Assembly: GCA_965240325.2 (NCBI GenBank)
Contig: CBDEKP020000003.1
Location: 1 to 22,701, forward strand
DNA length: 22,701 nt
From: Rebecca billardiae RCC1528
Taxonomy: Eukaryota; Haptophyta
Direction: 5' to 3'
Part shown: positions 1 to 10,264 of the stretch, piece after piece
Position numbering within the stretch: position 1 is the first letter of the stretch
Layout of the letters: each line of letters starts with the position of its first letter
The notes under the pieces: generated by a model
What the model was told of the DNA's origin: nothing
What the model saw: the letters and a program-made list of their open reading frames with translations, nothing else
Database searches by the model: none
Program-made: the position numbers and the translations under genes

Positions 1-976
1 CCGCGCGTGCTACTTGTGTGTTACATGGCGGTACTGTATAGCTGCCTAGACATGTCAGAAGGCCAGTCCCTGAGTAAGCTGCCGCGCACGGGCGCTGGTG
101 CCTGTGTCCTGAGTGTTTGTGTGGCCAGGCTTGAGGCTGCTGCCAAGCTCTGCGCAGAGTGCGTTGTCTGCGGTCTACCGCACTTCGCAGTCAGCAGCGG
201 TGTGTGGCAGATGCATCTCCTGCCGTTGCCAGTCTCGGCCCGCCAAGGCGCGCATCGCAGCCGCAAGCGACGGTGTTTATCTTCACTGGCGTTGTGCCAC
301 GGAACTACCTCCAGGAGGTGCTGCGCCGTGAGCGCGCGCGCCATGGTGGCGGCGGCTGATCAGCATGGCCGCCTGGCACTCCCCAGCCCATCGCGCGTGC
401 CGCTCAGGAGGCGGGTCAGGGCGCAAGATGACAGCGGGGGCGGTGGCGGCAGGCGGAGCGTGGTGATTCCTCGTGCGCGCAACGCTGGCGCGCCTTCGCC
501 ATTCTCGCCAGCTTGGCCGGCACGGGTGCCGGCCGGGTGCTCGGCGGTGCGCTCGTGGGGCTCCGCGGCCGCGCGCGAGCGAGTGACGGGTGTCGAGGTC
601 GGCCCGGGCGGTGCGAGAGGGTTCATCAGTCCACTCTACGGCCCCCCACGCGGTACGAGCCAATAGGCCGCAACGGTTGGCGCCCGAGGGCCCGCCAAGG
701 GGTCGCGTGCACTCCGGCGGGTGGAACGCACTGCTGTTTCCCCAAGCGGGCTCGCGTCGAGCCCGCTCGGCCGTTTCGGGGCGATGGCCGACGCGACGGG
801 AGTGGTGGGTTTGGCAGTCCGCGGCGGTTATCGCGTTATGACTGCCGCGTCGCTGCTCCGCCGCCGCCCGTGCCCCTCCCCGCTAGGTGGGGGTACCCGG
901 CCGGACGCGGGCTCGGCGCTCGCAGCGGCATCGCCGGAGTGACCGGACGGCGACGAGATGTGAGTCGGAACAGGGC
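1..976. other. GC-rich region with no recognisable gene
   Basis: This stretch is very GC-rich and carries open frames on both strands. The longest plus-strand ones begin with GTG or TTG and not ATG, have arginine/alanine-rich low-quality translations, and show no domain I recognise. I see no tRNA, rRNA or mobile-element signature. It ends where the inverted repeat begins at about 977. An exon of a spliced gene cannot be excluded by eye. Confidence 0.5.
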
Positions 977-1138
977 AGTCACTACAAAAAGTCTCCGCTG
1001 GCGGAGCATCGTGGGAGACCCAGACCCTCCGCAGGCGGAGATTTTTGTGGCCACGAAAAATCCCCGCTGGCGGAGCATGGGCGTTCCACGAATGCTCCGC
1101 TGGTAGAGCCTCGGCTAGGCCAATGTCATTATTGATGA
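977..1138 (+). repeat. Left boundary module of the palindrome
   Basis: This is the outermost 160 bp of the left arm and is matched in inverted form at 9790-9953. It contains spaced dyads of the CTCCGC-nn-GCGGAG type at about 991, 1027, 1063 and 1094. Between two of them is a separate near-perfect dyad centred on GTGGCCAC and flanked by A/T runs. The sequence differs from the internal satellite units, so it looks like a defined end and not just a decayed repeat. Confidence 0.75.
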
Positions 1139-3135
1139 CTGACTTGACTTGAGCTGAGCTCCGCTGGCGGAGCTTTGGTGGCGGAGCATGTCATATTGGA
1201 GTGATGCGTAGCCGTCAACCGTCATCAGAATCCATATGACAGTATCCACACTCAACCTCCGCTGGCGGAGCTCGCAGACCTATTTGACTTGAACTGAGCT
1301 CCGCTGGCGGAGCCTCGACTGAGCCGAATGTCATTATTAATGACCCACTTGACTAGTGAACAGAGCTCCACTGGCGGAGCCTCGGCTGCGCCGAATGTTA
1401 TTGTTGACGACCCACTTGACTTGAACTGAGCTCCGCTGGCGGAGCTTTGGTGGCGCCGTATGTCATATTGGAGTAATGCGAAGCCGTTAACCGTAATCAT
1501 CATCCATATTGGCACTACGTAACTTCCGCTGGCGGAGCTCGCAGACCTATTGAACTTGAACTAAGCTCCGCTGGCGGAGCCTCGGCTGCGCCGAATTTCA
1601 TTATTATTAATGACCCACTTAACTAGTGGACTGAGCTCCACTGGCGGAGCCTCGGCTGCGCCGAATGTTATTGTTGACGACCCACTTGACTTGAACTGAG
1701 CTCCGCTGGCGGAGCTAATTGGTGGCGCCGTATGTCATATATTGGAGTAATGCGAAGCCGTTAACCGTAATCATCATCCATATTCACACCTAACCTCCGC
1801 TGGCGGAGCCCATTGGCCTATTCGACTTGAACAGAGCTCCGCTGGCGGAGCCTCGGCTGCGCCGAATGTGATTATTAATGACCCACTTGACTAGTGAACA
1901 GAGCTCCACTGGCGGAGCCTCGGCTGCGCCGAATGTTATTGTTGACGACCCACTTGACTTGAACTGAGCTCCGCTGGCGCGGAGCTTTGGTGGCGCCGTA
2001 TGTCATATTGGAGTAATGCGAAGCCGTTAACCGTAATCATCATCCATATTCACACGTAACCTCCGCTGGCGGAGCCCACTGGCCTATTCGACTCGAACTG
2101 AGCTCCGCTGGCGGAGCCTCGGCTGCGCCGAATGTCATTATTAATAATGACCCACTTGACTAGTGAACAGAGCTCCACTGGCGGAGCCTCGGCTGCGCCG
2201 AATGTTATTGTTGACGACCCACTTGACTTGAACTGAGCTCCGCTGGCGGAGCTTTGGTGGCGCCGTATGTCATATTGGAGTAATGCGAAGCCGTTAACCG
2301 TAATCATCATCCATATTCACACGTAACCTCCGCTGGCGGAGCCCACTGGCCTATTCGACTCGAACTGAGCTCCGCTGGCGGAGCCTCGGCTGCGCCGAAT
2401 GTCATTATTAATAATGACCCACTTGACTAGTGAACAGAGCTCCACTGGCGGAGCCTCGGCTGCGCCGAATGTTATTGTTGACGACCCACCTGACTTGAAC
2501 TGAGCTCCGCTGGCGGAGCTTTGGTGGCACCGTATGATTGTCATATCGGAGTGATGCGTAGCCTTCAACCGTCATCAGAATCCATATGACAGTATCCACG
2601 CTCAACCTCCGCTGGCGGAGCTCGCAGACCTATTTGACTTGAACTGAGCTCCGCTGGCGGAGCCTCGACTGCGCCGAATGTCATATTATTAATGACCCAC
2701 TTGACTAGTGAACTGAGCTCCACTGGCGGAGCCTCGGCTGCGCCGAATGTTATTGTTGACGACCCACTTGACTTGAACTGAGCTCCGCTGGCGCGGAGCT
2801 TTGGTGGCGCCGTATGTCATATTGGAGTAATGCGAATCGTAAATAACCGTAATCATATCCATATTGACACTCAACCTCCGCTGGCCGAGCTCGCTGATCT
2901 ATTCGACTCGAACTGAGCTCCGCTGGCGGAGCCTCGGCTGCGCCGAATGTCATTATTAATGACCCACTTGACTTGAATTGAGCTCCGCTGGCGGAGCTTT
3001 GGTGGCGCCGTATGTCATATTGGAGTAATGCGAATCGTAAATAACCGTAATCATATCCATATTGACACTCAACCTCCGCTGGCCGAGCTCGCTGATCTAT
3101 TCGACTCGAACCGAGCTCCGCTGGCGGAGCCTCGG
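1139..3135 (+). repeat. Left-arm dyad satellite, 267-bp higher-order repeat
   Basis: About 30 copies of a dyad, consensus CTCCGCTGGCGGAG, recur at irregular but repeating spacings. They group into higher-order units of about 267 bp (for example 2060 to 2327), each with four modules. Module 1 is followed by the dyads TCGGC-TGC-GCCGA and GTCATTATTAATGAC. Module 2 has CTCCACTGG in place of CTCCGCTGG. Module 3 is followed by TTTGGTGGCGCCG and a stretch containing CCGTTAACCG. Module 4 leads to the next unit. The central TG gives each dyad a polarity that is constant in this arm. Open frames of 60-90 codons with the recurring peptide SASGAQFKSS follow from the repeat and are not taken as genes. Confidence 0.9.
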
Positions 3136-3600
3136 CTTGCGGTTTGCTGCAATTGGGGCTGGGCTCAGCATGGGGCAGCTGTTCTGCACAGCCCAGGCGG
3201 GGCGTCACCGCCTGTGGGCCGCCGGTGGGCAGGGCCGACGGCGTCGCAGAGCTCATGCGTGGGAGCAGCGCGTTGAGGAAGCGATCAAGGTCGAGAAGGA
3301 AGGGGCAAGCAGCAGGGGCTGCCGGTACGGTACGTTTGTACATGCCTCCACACCGGTGCACATCACCCTTGCTCACTGCAGTGAACAGTGCTGTCACTCA
3401 TCTCATCCTCGCTCACCATGCAGTGACGGCCGAGCTGCGGCAAACACTCACCGGCACCGAACACGCATCGGCGGTGCCCGCTGGCGCTGGCATCATGCTG
3501 TCCTCTACTTGCTGTCGGACAGCATTAGGAGACGGCACCGCCGCATTTCTGCGAGCGGGCGAGGTGCTGTCCTCTACTCAGCGAGGCTGAGAGGCTGAGC
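3136..3600 (+). repeat. Left copy of the single-copy palindrome core
   Basis: This segment lacks the satellite dyads and is not internally repeated. Its reverse complement lies at about 7734-8200. By eye I found a single base difference, in the GAGCTCATGCGTGGG stretch, where the other arm has a G. That is far closer than the flanking arrays. Open frames here start with TTG or GTG, or run on into the satellite, and resemble no known protein. No function is assigned. Confidence 0.85.
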
Positions 3601-5282
3601 ACGGATCACGGATGGTGAGCCCTGGTATCTCAACGCATCCAGGAGAGCAGTTGGTGCATGACTGTGCTCAGACGTGCAGGACCAACCATCCGGTGCTGCT
3701 TCAAGCACCCGCGCCAACAGCGGCGGCACTCAACTCCACGCTGCTGATGCGGCCGCACGGCTGCAGGGATGGCACCACGGCGGGCGACGGCGGGCGCAGC
3801 AGCTCGCAGCTCAAAGTTGCGCGCCAGTGGGGCCTGGGCGCCGGGCGCACCGAGCGCGGTGACGCTGCTCACCTCGCCCAGCACGCTGGAGCCGCTGTCA
3901 TCCGACGCTGCTGTGCCCGCGTCCAGCTTGGGCTGCAGCAGCTGCGCTCGACTCCTCGCCGAGTGCGGCGGCAGCAGCGGGGATGGTACCACGGCGGGCG
4001 GCGGCTATCACTTCAGCTGGCAGCTCGGCGGCTCTCGCCTGAGGGGCCTGGACGGTGGATGCACCGAGCGCGGTGACGCTGCTCGCCTCGCCCAGCGCGC
4101 TGGAGCCGCTGTCATCCGACGCTTCTGTGCCCGCGTCCAGCTTGGGCTGCAGCAGCTGCGCTCGACTCCTCGCCGAGTGCGGCGGCAGCAGCAGGGATGG
4201 TACCACGGCGGGCGGCGGCTATCACTTCAGCTGGCAGCTCGGCGGCTCTCGCCTGAGGGGCCTGGACGGTGGATGCACCGAGCGCGGTGACGCTGCTCGC
4301 CTCGCCCAGCGCGCTGGAGCCGCTGCCATCCGGCGCTGCGGTGTCCGCGCCCAGCCGGAGCAGAAAGAGGTGCGCTCGACTCCGCACCCGTGCGGCGGCA
4401 GCAGCAGGGATGGTATCAAGGCGGGCGGCGGCAGTCGCTGCAGCTGGCAGCTCGGTGGTGCCTGCCCGAGGGACCTGGGTGACGGACGCGCCGAGCGAGC
4501 TGACGCCCCTCGCCTCCCCTATCACGCTCGAGCCGCTGCCATTTGATGCTGCTGCAGCGTTCGGGCAGCTGCAGACTCTGCGCTCGACTCCACGCCGCGT
4601 GCGGCCGCAGGCAGCAGCAGCAGCGGGCCCGAGGGGCCTGGGCCACGGACGCGCCGAGCGCGGTGACGCCTCTCGCCTCGCTCAGCGCGCTGGAGCCGCT
4701 GCCACCGGGCGCTGCTGCGCCCGCGTCCAGCTTGGGCTGCAGCAGGCCGCTCAATCAACTCCTCGCCGAGTACGGCGGCAGCAGCAGGGACGTTGCCACG
4801 GCGGGCGGCGGCTATCACTTCAGCTGGCAGCTCGGTGGTGCCTGCCCGAGGGGCTTGGGTGGTGGATGCACCGAGCGCGGCGACGTCGCTCGCCTCGCCC
4901 AGCGCGCTGGAGCCGCTGCCATCCGGCGCTGCGTTGTCCGCGGCTCCGCGCCCCGCCGGGGCAGCTAGCTGTCACAGCTGGCAGCTGCGCTCGACTCCGC
5001 GCCAGTGGGAGGGATGATGCTTCGGCGGGCGGTGGCGGTCGATGCAGCTGGCATCTCGGTGGTGCGCGCCCGAGGGGCGTGACCGGCTTAGGCAGCAGCA
5101 GCTGCGCTCGACTCCGCGCCGAGTGCGGCTGCAGTAGCAGGGAAGGCGCCACGGCGGGCCGCGGTGGTGGATGCAGCGATCAGCTCGGTTGTGTGCGCGC
5201 GAGGGGCCTGGGCGGCAGACGCGCCCAATGCGGTGACGCTGATGCACGCGTCCGATATGCTGGCCAGCAGCAGCCGTTGTGA
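3601..5282 (+). repeat. Left-arm ~214-bp tandem repeat
   Basis: Units can be tracked by the string CCGAGCG at 3850, 4064, 4278, 4491, 4654 and 4871, with spacings of 214, 214, 213, 163 and 217. Other landmarks of each unit are CAGCTTGGGCTGCAGCAG, GGCGGCAGCAGC and CAGCTGGCAGCTCGG. On the minus strand a unit can be read as an alanine/serine/glutamate-rich peptide containing SALGEASSVTALGAS, but 214 is not a multiple of three, so the frame is lost between most units. The first ATG frame (3612-4076, 154 codons) exists in both arms but has no recognisable domain. The last units (about 4944-5282) are degenerate and have no partner in the right arm. Confidence 0.85.
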
Positions 5283-6105
5283 CACTTCTTCCGCCGGCTG
5301 ACGGCAGCAGGCGGTACCTCGGTCACATCGGTGAATTCGAATCGGGGAGAACCCGGCAGGCTTCAGTCCCGGACACTGCTGCCTGCCAATGACCTGTGAG
5401 GGCCGCAGGCCTTCCGGGGCGCGGGAGCCGCTGCGGTCAGCTCTTTGAGCTAGCCCGGCGCCGGGCGCGCGAACAAGTATGGCCCGGCGTAGGTGAGGCC
5501 GAGCAAGGCGCGCCGCCGAAGTGCCGCGGCCCAGATCTCAGCGCACGCACCATCAGTACTACGACATCACTGTGCAGCGGATATGGCTATGCATCAGATA
5601 GCACTGCTGATATGACTGATGATGATGATCCGCCGCGCGGAGCCCGACTACCAGTAGCAGGCGCAAATGATCCGAGCTGAGTACGTAAGTAGCCCGTGTC
5701 CAGTGGCGGTGTCACACTTATGACTCCGGAATCGGAGGAGTCGTTATCGTCATCGTCATCAACTCATCATCATGACGAAGATGCAATATAGCGGTCAGGC
5801 GGACCTGCGCCTCCATATGCCGTCAATATAGTGCTGAGGGCGGGGCCGGCAGCGTAGTAGCTTACTACTACTATCGATAAAGGAATAGCGCCCTCATAAT
5901 AACAGTAGCTGCGTGTGACCCGTCACCGCGTTCTCAAAACTCCTGCGCTGATGATGATTGGGACTCGGACGTACGCCGTACGTCTTAAGCCTATACCGGC
6001 GTGCGGTCGCCAGTTAATTCATGCGGCCCCTGCGACTCAGCGGCTCACCCACCTGGTTCATACGCAGCAACCGAGCAGTCACGGAGATCTGACAGCAGCT
6101 GTTAA
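5283..6105. other. Unique spacer at the centre of the palindrome
   Basis: These roughly 820 bp are not part of either arm. They are less GC-rich than the neighbouring repeats and contain short CAT/ATC runs near 5740-5780 and TAC/TAG-rich stretches near 5855-5900. A 94-codon open frame (5396-5680) begins at GTG and has no recognisable domain. No gene, RNA or element is recognised. Confidence 0.6.
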
Positions 6106-7600
6106 TCACCAGCCTGCTGCTGCTGCTGCCTGCGGCCGCACGCGGCGTGGAGTCGAGCGCAGAGTCTGCAGCTGCCCGAACGCTGCAGCAGCATCAAACG
6201 GCAGCGGCTCGAGCGTGATAGGGGAGGCGAGGGGCGTCAGCTCGCTCGGCGCGTCCGTCGCCAAGGTCCCTCGGGCAGGCACCACCGAGCTACCAGCTGC
6301 AGCGACTGCCGCCGCCCGCCGTGATACCATCCCTGCTGCTGCCGCCGCACGGGTGCGGAGTCGAGCGCGCCTCCTGATGCTCCGGCTGGGTGCGGACACC
6401 GCAGCGCCGGATGGCAGCGGCTCCAGCGCGCTGGGCGCGGCGAGCGACGCCACCACGCTCGGTGCATCCACCGTCCAGGCCCCGGCAGGCACCACCGAGC
6501 TGCCAGCTGAAGTGATAGCCGCCGCCCGCCGTGGCAACGTCCCTGCTGCTGCCGCCGTACTCGGCGAGGAGTTGATTGAGCGGCCTGCTGCAGCCCAAGC
6601 TGGACGCGGGCGCAGCAGCGCCCGGTGGCAGCGGCTCCAGCGCGCTGAGCGAGGCGAGAGGCGTCACCGCGCTCGGCGCGTCCGTGGCCCAGGCCCCTCG
6701 GGCCCGCTGCTGCTGCTGCCTGCGGCCGCACGCGGCGTGGAGTCGAGCGCAGAGTCTGCAGCTGCCCGAACGCTGCAGCAGCATCAAATGGCAGCGGCTC
6801 GAGCGTGATAGGGGAGGCGAGGGGCGTCAGCTCGCTCGGCGCGTCCGTCGCCCAGGTCCCTCGGGCAGGCACCACCGAGCTGCCAGCTGCAGCGACTGCC
6901 GCCGCCCGCCTTGATACCATCCCTGCTGCTGCCGCCGCACGGGTGCGGAGTCGAGCGCACCTCTTTCTGCTCCGGCTGGGCGCGGACACCGCAGCACCGG
7001 ATGGCAGCGGCTCCAGCGCGCTGGGCGAGGCGAGCAGCGTCACCGCGCTCGGTGCGTCCACCGTCCAGGCCCCTCAGGCGAGAGCCGCCGAGCTGCCAGC
7101 CAAAGTGATAGCCGCCGCCCGCCGTGGTACCATCCCTGCTGCTGCCGCCGCACTCGGCGAGGAGTCGAGCGCAACTGCTGCAGCCCAAGCTGGACGCGGG
7201 CACAGCAGCGCCCGGTAGCAGCGGCTCCAGCGCGCTGGGCGAGGCGAGCAGCGTCACCGCGCTCGGTGCGTCCACCGTCCAGGCCCCTCAGGCGAGAGCC
7301 GCCGAGCTGCCAGCTGCGGCGACTGCCGCCGCCCGCCGTGGCACCATCCCCGCTGCTGCCGCCGCACTTGGCGCGGAGTCGAGCGCAGCTGCTGCAGCCC
7401 AAGCTGGACGCGGGCACAGCAGCGTCGGATGACAGCGGCTCCAGCGCGCTGGGCGAGGTGAGCAGCGTCACCGCGCTCGGTGCGCCCGGCGCCCAGGCCC
7501 CACTGGCGCGCAACTTTGAGCTGCGAGCTGCTGCGCCCGCCGTCGCCCGCCGTGGTACCATCCCTGCAGCCGTGCGGCCGCATCAACAGCGTGGAGTTGA
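6106..7600 (-). repeat. Right-arm ~214-bp tandem repeat
   Basis: This is the inverted counterpart of the left-arm tandem array, in reverse-complement orientation. Colinearity with the left arm holds from about 6390 outward. The innermost part (6106-6389) is an extra unit that duplicates part of 6709-7000 in direct orientation, about 594 bp apart (the CGGCCGCACGCGGCG landmark recurs). On the plus strand, two or three consecutive units stay in one reading frame between about 6110 and 6570 and then shift. No gene is called. Confidence 0.85.
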
Positions 7601-7733
7601 GTGCCGCCGCTGTTGGCGCGGGTGCTTGAAGCAGCACCGGATGGTTGGTCCTGCACGTCTGAGCACAGTCATGCACCAACTGCTCTCCTGGATGCGTTGA
7701 GATACCAGGGCTCACCATCCGTGATCCGTGCTC

Positions 7734-8200
7734 AGCCTCTCAGCCTCGCTGAGTAGAGGACAGCACCTCGCCCGCTCGCAGAAATGCGGCGGTGCCGTCT
7801 CCTAATGCTGTCCGACAGCAAGTAGAGGACAGCATGATGCCAGCGCCAGCGGGCACCGCCGATGCGTGTTCGGTGCCGGTGAGTGTTTGCCGCAGCTCGG
7901 CCGTCACTGCATGGTGAGCGAGGATGAGATGAGTGACAGCACTGTTCACTGCAGTGAGCAAGGGTGATGTGCACCGGTGTGGAGGCATGTACAAACGTAC
8001 CGTACCGGCAGCCCCTGCTGCTTGCCCCTTCCTTCTCGACCTTGATCGCTTCCTCAACGCGCTGCTCCCACGCACGAGCTCTGCGACGCCGTCGGCCCTG
8101 CCCACCGGCGGCCCACAGGCGGTGACGCCCCGCCTGGGCTGTGCAGAACAGCTGCCCCATGCTGAGCCCAGCCCCAATTGCAGCAAACCGCAAGCCGAGG
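7734..8200 (-). repeat. Right copy of the single-copy palindrome core
   Basis: This is the reverse complement of 3136-3600 with one substitution seen by eye. It sits between the tandem array and the satellite exactly as in the left arm. No gene is recognised; the 249-codon frame at 7933-8682 begins at GTG and runs on into the satellite. Confidence 0.85.
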
Positions 8201-9792
8201 CTCCGCCAGCGGAGCTCGGTTCGAGTCGAATAGATCAGCGAGCTCGGCCAGCGGAGGTTGAGTGTCAATATGGATATGATTACGGTTATTTACGATTCGC
8301 ATTACTCCAATATGACATACGGCGCCACCAAAGCTCCGCCAGCGGAGCTCAATTCAAGTCAAGTGGGTCATTAATAATGACATTCGGCGCAGCCGAGGCT
8401 CCGCCAGCGGAGCTCAGTTCGAGTCGAATAGATCAGCGAGCTCGGCCAGCGGAGGTTGAGTGTCAATATGGATATGATTACGGTTATTTACGATTCGCAT
8501 TACTCCAATATGACATACGCCGCCACCAAAGCTCTGCCAGCGGAGGTCAATTCAAGTCAAGTGGGTCATTAATAATGACATTCGGCGCAGTCGAGGCTCC
8601 GCCAGTGGAGCTCAGTTCAAGTCCAATAGGTCGATCTGCGAGCTCCGCCAGCGGAGGTTACGTGTCAATATGGATGATATGATTACGGTCAACGGCTTCG
8701 CATTACTCCAATATGACGTACGGCGCCACCAAAGCTCCGCCAGCGGAGCTCAGTTCAAGTCAAGTGGGTCATCAATAATGACATTCGGCGCAGCCGAGGC
8801 TCCGCCAGCGGAGCTTAGTTCAAGTTCAATAGGTCTGCGAGCTCCGCCAGCGGAGGTTACGTGCCAATATGGATGATGATGATGATTACGGTTAACGGCT
8901 TCGCATTACTCCAATATGACACTGATACGGCGCCACCAAAGCTCCGCCAGCGGAGCTCAGTTCAAGTCAAGTGGGTCGTCAACAATAACATTCGGCGCAG
9001 CCGAGGCTCCGCCAATGGAGCTCAGTTCACTAGTCTAGTGGGTCATTAATAATGACATTCGGCGCAGCCGAGGCTCCGCCAGCGGAGCTCAGTTCAAGTC
9101 GAATAGGCCAGTGGGCTTCGCCAGCGGAGGTTACGTGTCAATATGGATGATGATTACGACGATTAACGGCTTCGCATTACTCCAATATGACATACGGCGC
9201 CACCAAAGCTCCGCCAGCGGAGCTCAGTTCAAGTCAAGTGGGTCGTCAACAATACCATTCGGCGCAGCCGAGGCTCCGCCAGTGGAGCTCAGTCCACTAG
9301 TCAAGTGGGTCATTAATAATGAAATTCGGCGCAGCCGAGGCTCCGCCAGCGGAGCTTAGTTCAAGTTCAATAGGTCTGCGAGCTCCGCCAGCGGAGGTTA
9401 CGTGCCAATATGGATGATGATGATGATTACGGTTAACGGCTTCGCATTACTCCAATATGACACTGATACGGCGCCACCAAAGCTCCGCCAGCGGAGCTCA
9501 GTTCAAGTCAAGTGGGTCGTCAACAATAACATTCGGCGCAGCCGAGGCTCCGCCAATGGAGCTCAGTTCACTAGTCTAGTGGGTCATTAATAATGACATT
9601 CGGCGCAGCCGAGGCTCCGCCAGCGGAGCTCAGTTCAAGTCAAATAGGTCTGCGAGCTCCGCCAGCGGAGGTTGAGTGTGGATACTGTCATATGGATTCT
9701 GATGACGGTTGACGGCTACGCATCACTCCAATATGACATGCTCCGCCACCAAAGCTCCGCCAGCGGAGCTCAGCTCAAGTCAAGTCAGTCAT
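8195..9792 (-). repeat. Right-arm dyad satellite, inverted orientation
   Basis: The same dyad satellite as in the left arm appears here as CTCCGCCAGCGGAG, with central CA in place of TG. It has the same module order read backwards, including GTCATTATTAATGAC-type dyads and CGGTTAACGG stretches. The array is about 400 bp shorter than the left one. One variant unit has ATGATGATGATG next to the dyad and occurs twice (near 8870 and 9412), pointing to a local duplication of about 541 bp. Confidence 0.9.
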
Positions 9793-9953
9793 CAATAATG
9801 ACATTGGCCTAGCCGAGGCTCCACCAGCGGAGCATTCGTGGAGCGCCCATGCTCCGCCAGCGGGGATTTTTCGTGGCCACAAAAATCTCCGCCTGCGGAG
9901 GGTCTGGGCCCCTTGCCCGGATGCTCCGCCAGCGGAGACTTTTTGTAGTGACT
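9790..9953 (-). repeat. Right boundary module of the palindrome
   Basis: This is the inverted copy of the left boundary module. It holds dyads of the CTCCGC/GCGGAG type and the GTGGCCAC-centred dyad with flanking A/T runs, and ends at TTTTTGTAGTGACT. Outside this point the two flanks stop resembling each other. Confidence 0.75.
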
Positions 9954-10264
9954 CTTCTGGTCGGAAGCAGCTCGCCTTTGCGGCGCGGGTACCAAGCGGA
10001 AAGTGAGCGTACCTGCAGGCGGGCCGACCCTCTCGGCGTGACAGGCGCACCTTCGGGGCCGGTCAGGGCAGCCCACGTCGTGCAGTCGACCGCTTCCGCC
10101 GCGACTGCCCCCCGGCGCACCCTGCCCCGGCCGACGCCTGAGCACAGCGGCCCCGCCCGGGCCCGGGGCCCCCGGGCGGCAGGCCGCGGCGGCGCCGGCA
10201 CACTCACGGACAGCCAGCGGCGCTCCTCCGCCTCCTTCGTTCTTCGTTCCTCGGTGTCCCCTCG
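9954..10264. other. GC-rich stretch with no recognisable gene
   Basis: The flank of the palindrome is very GC-rich, with C- and G-runs around 10130-10200. Open frames on both strands are arginine/alanine-rich and have no recognisable domain. I see no RNA gene or repeat here. Confidence 0.45.

Larger units (their letters stand above)
977..9953. repeat. Giant imperfect palindrome (inverted duplication)
   Basis: The left arm (about 977-4943) reappears as its reverse complement in the right arm (about 6390-9953). Anchors are 977 with 9953 (the AGTCAC edge), 3591 with 7739, 4509 with 6821 and 4913 with 6420. The inner anchors all sum to about 11330, so the arms are colinear there. The outer edges sum to 10930 because the left satellite array is about 400 bp longer. 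Each arm contains, outside to inside: a boundary module, a dyad-rich satellite, a single-copy core and a roughly 214-bp tandem repeat. The arms are not identical, which argues against a simple fold-back assembly artefact, although long inverted repeats near contig ends always deserve that suspicion. Confidence 0.93.

Noticed and set aside
7-1106. Plus-strand open frames of 197-219 codons at the left edge
   Set aside because: They start at GTG or TTG, are arginine/alanine-rich as expected of random GC-rich DNA, overlap other frames, and show no domain.
1252-2874. Minus-strand frames with repeated SASGAQFKSS peptides
   Set aside because: They are translations of the satellite; the recurring peptide follows from the DNA repeat and the frames end within one or two units.
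4269-5282. 337-codon plus-strand ATG frame over the 214-bp repeat
   Set aside because: It shifts between different frames of successive repeat units, has no domain and no counterpart of equal length in the right arm.
991-9940. CRISPR array
   Set aside because: The dyads recur at unequal spacings (about 40-95 bp) within a higher-order repeat whose spacers are themselves repeated, and the sequence is eukaryotic.
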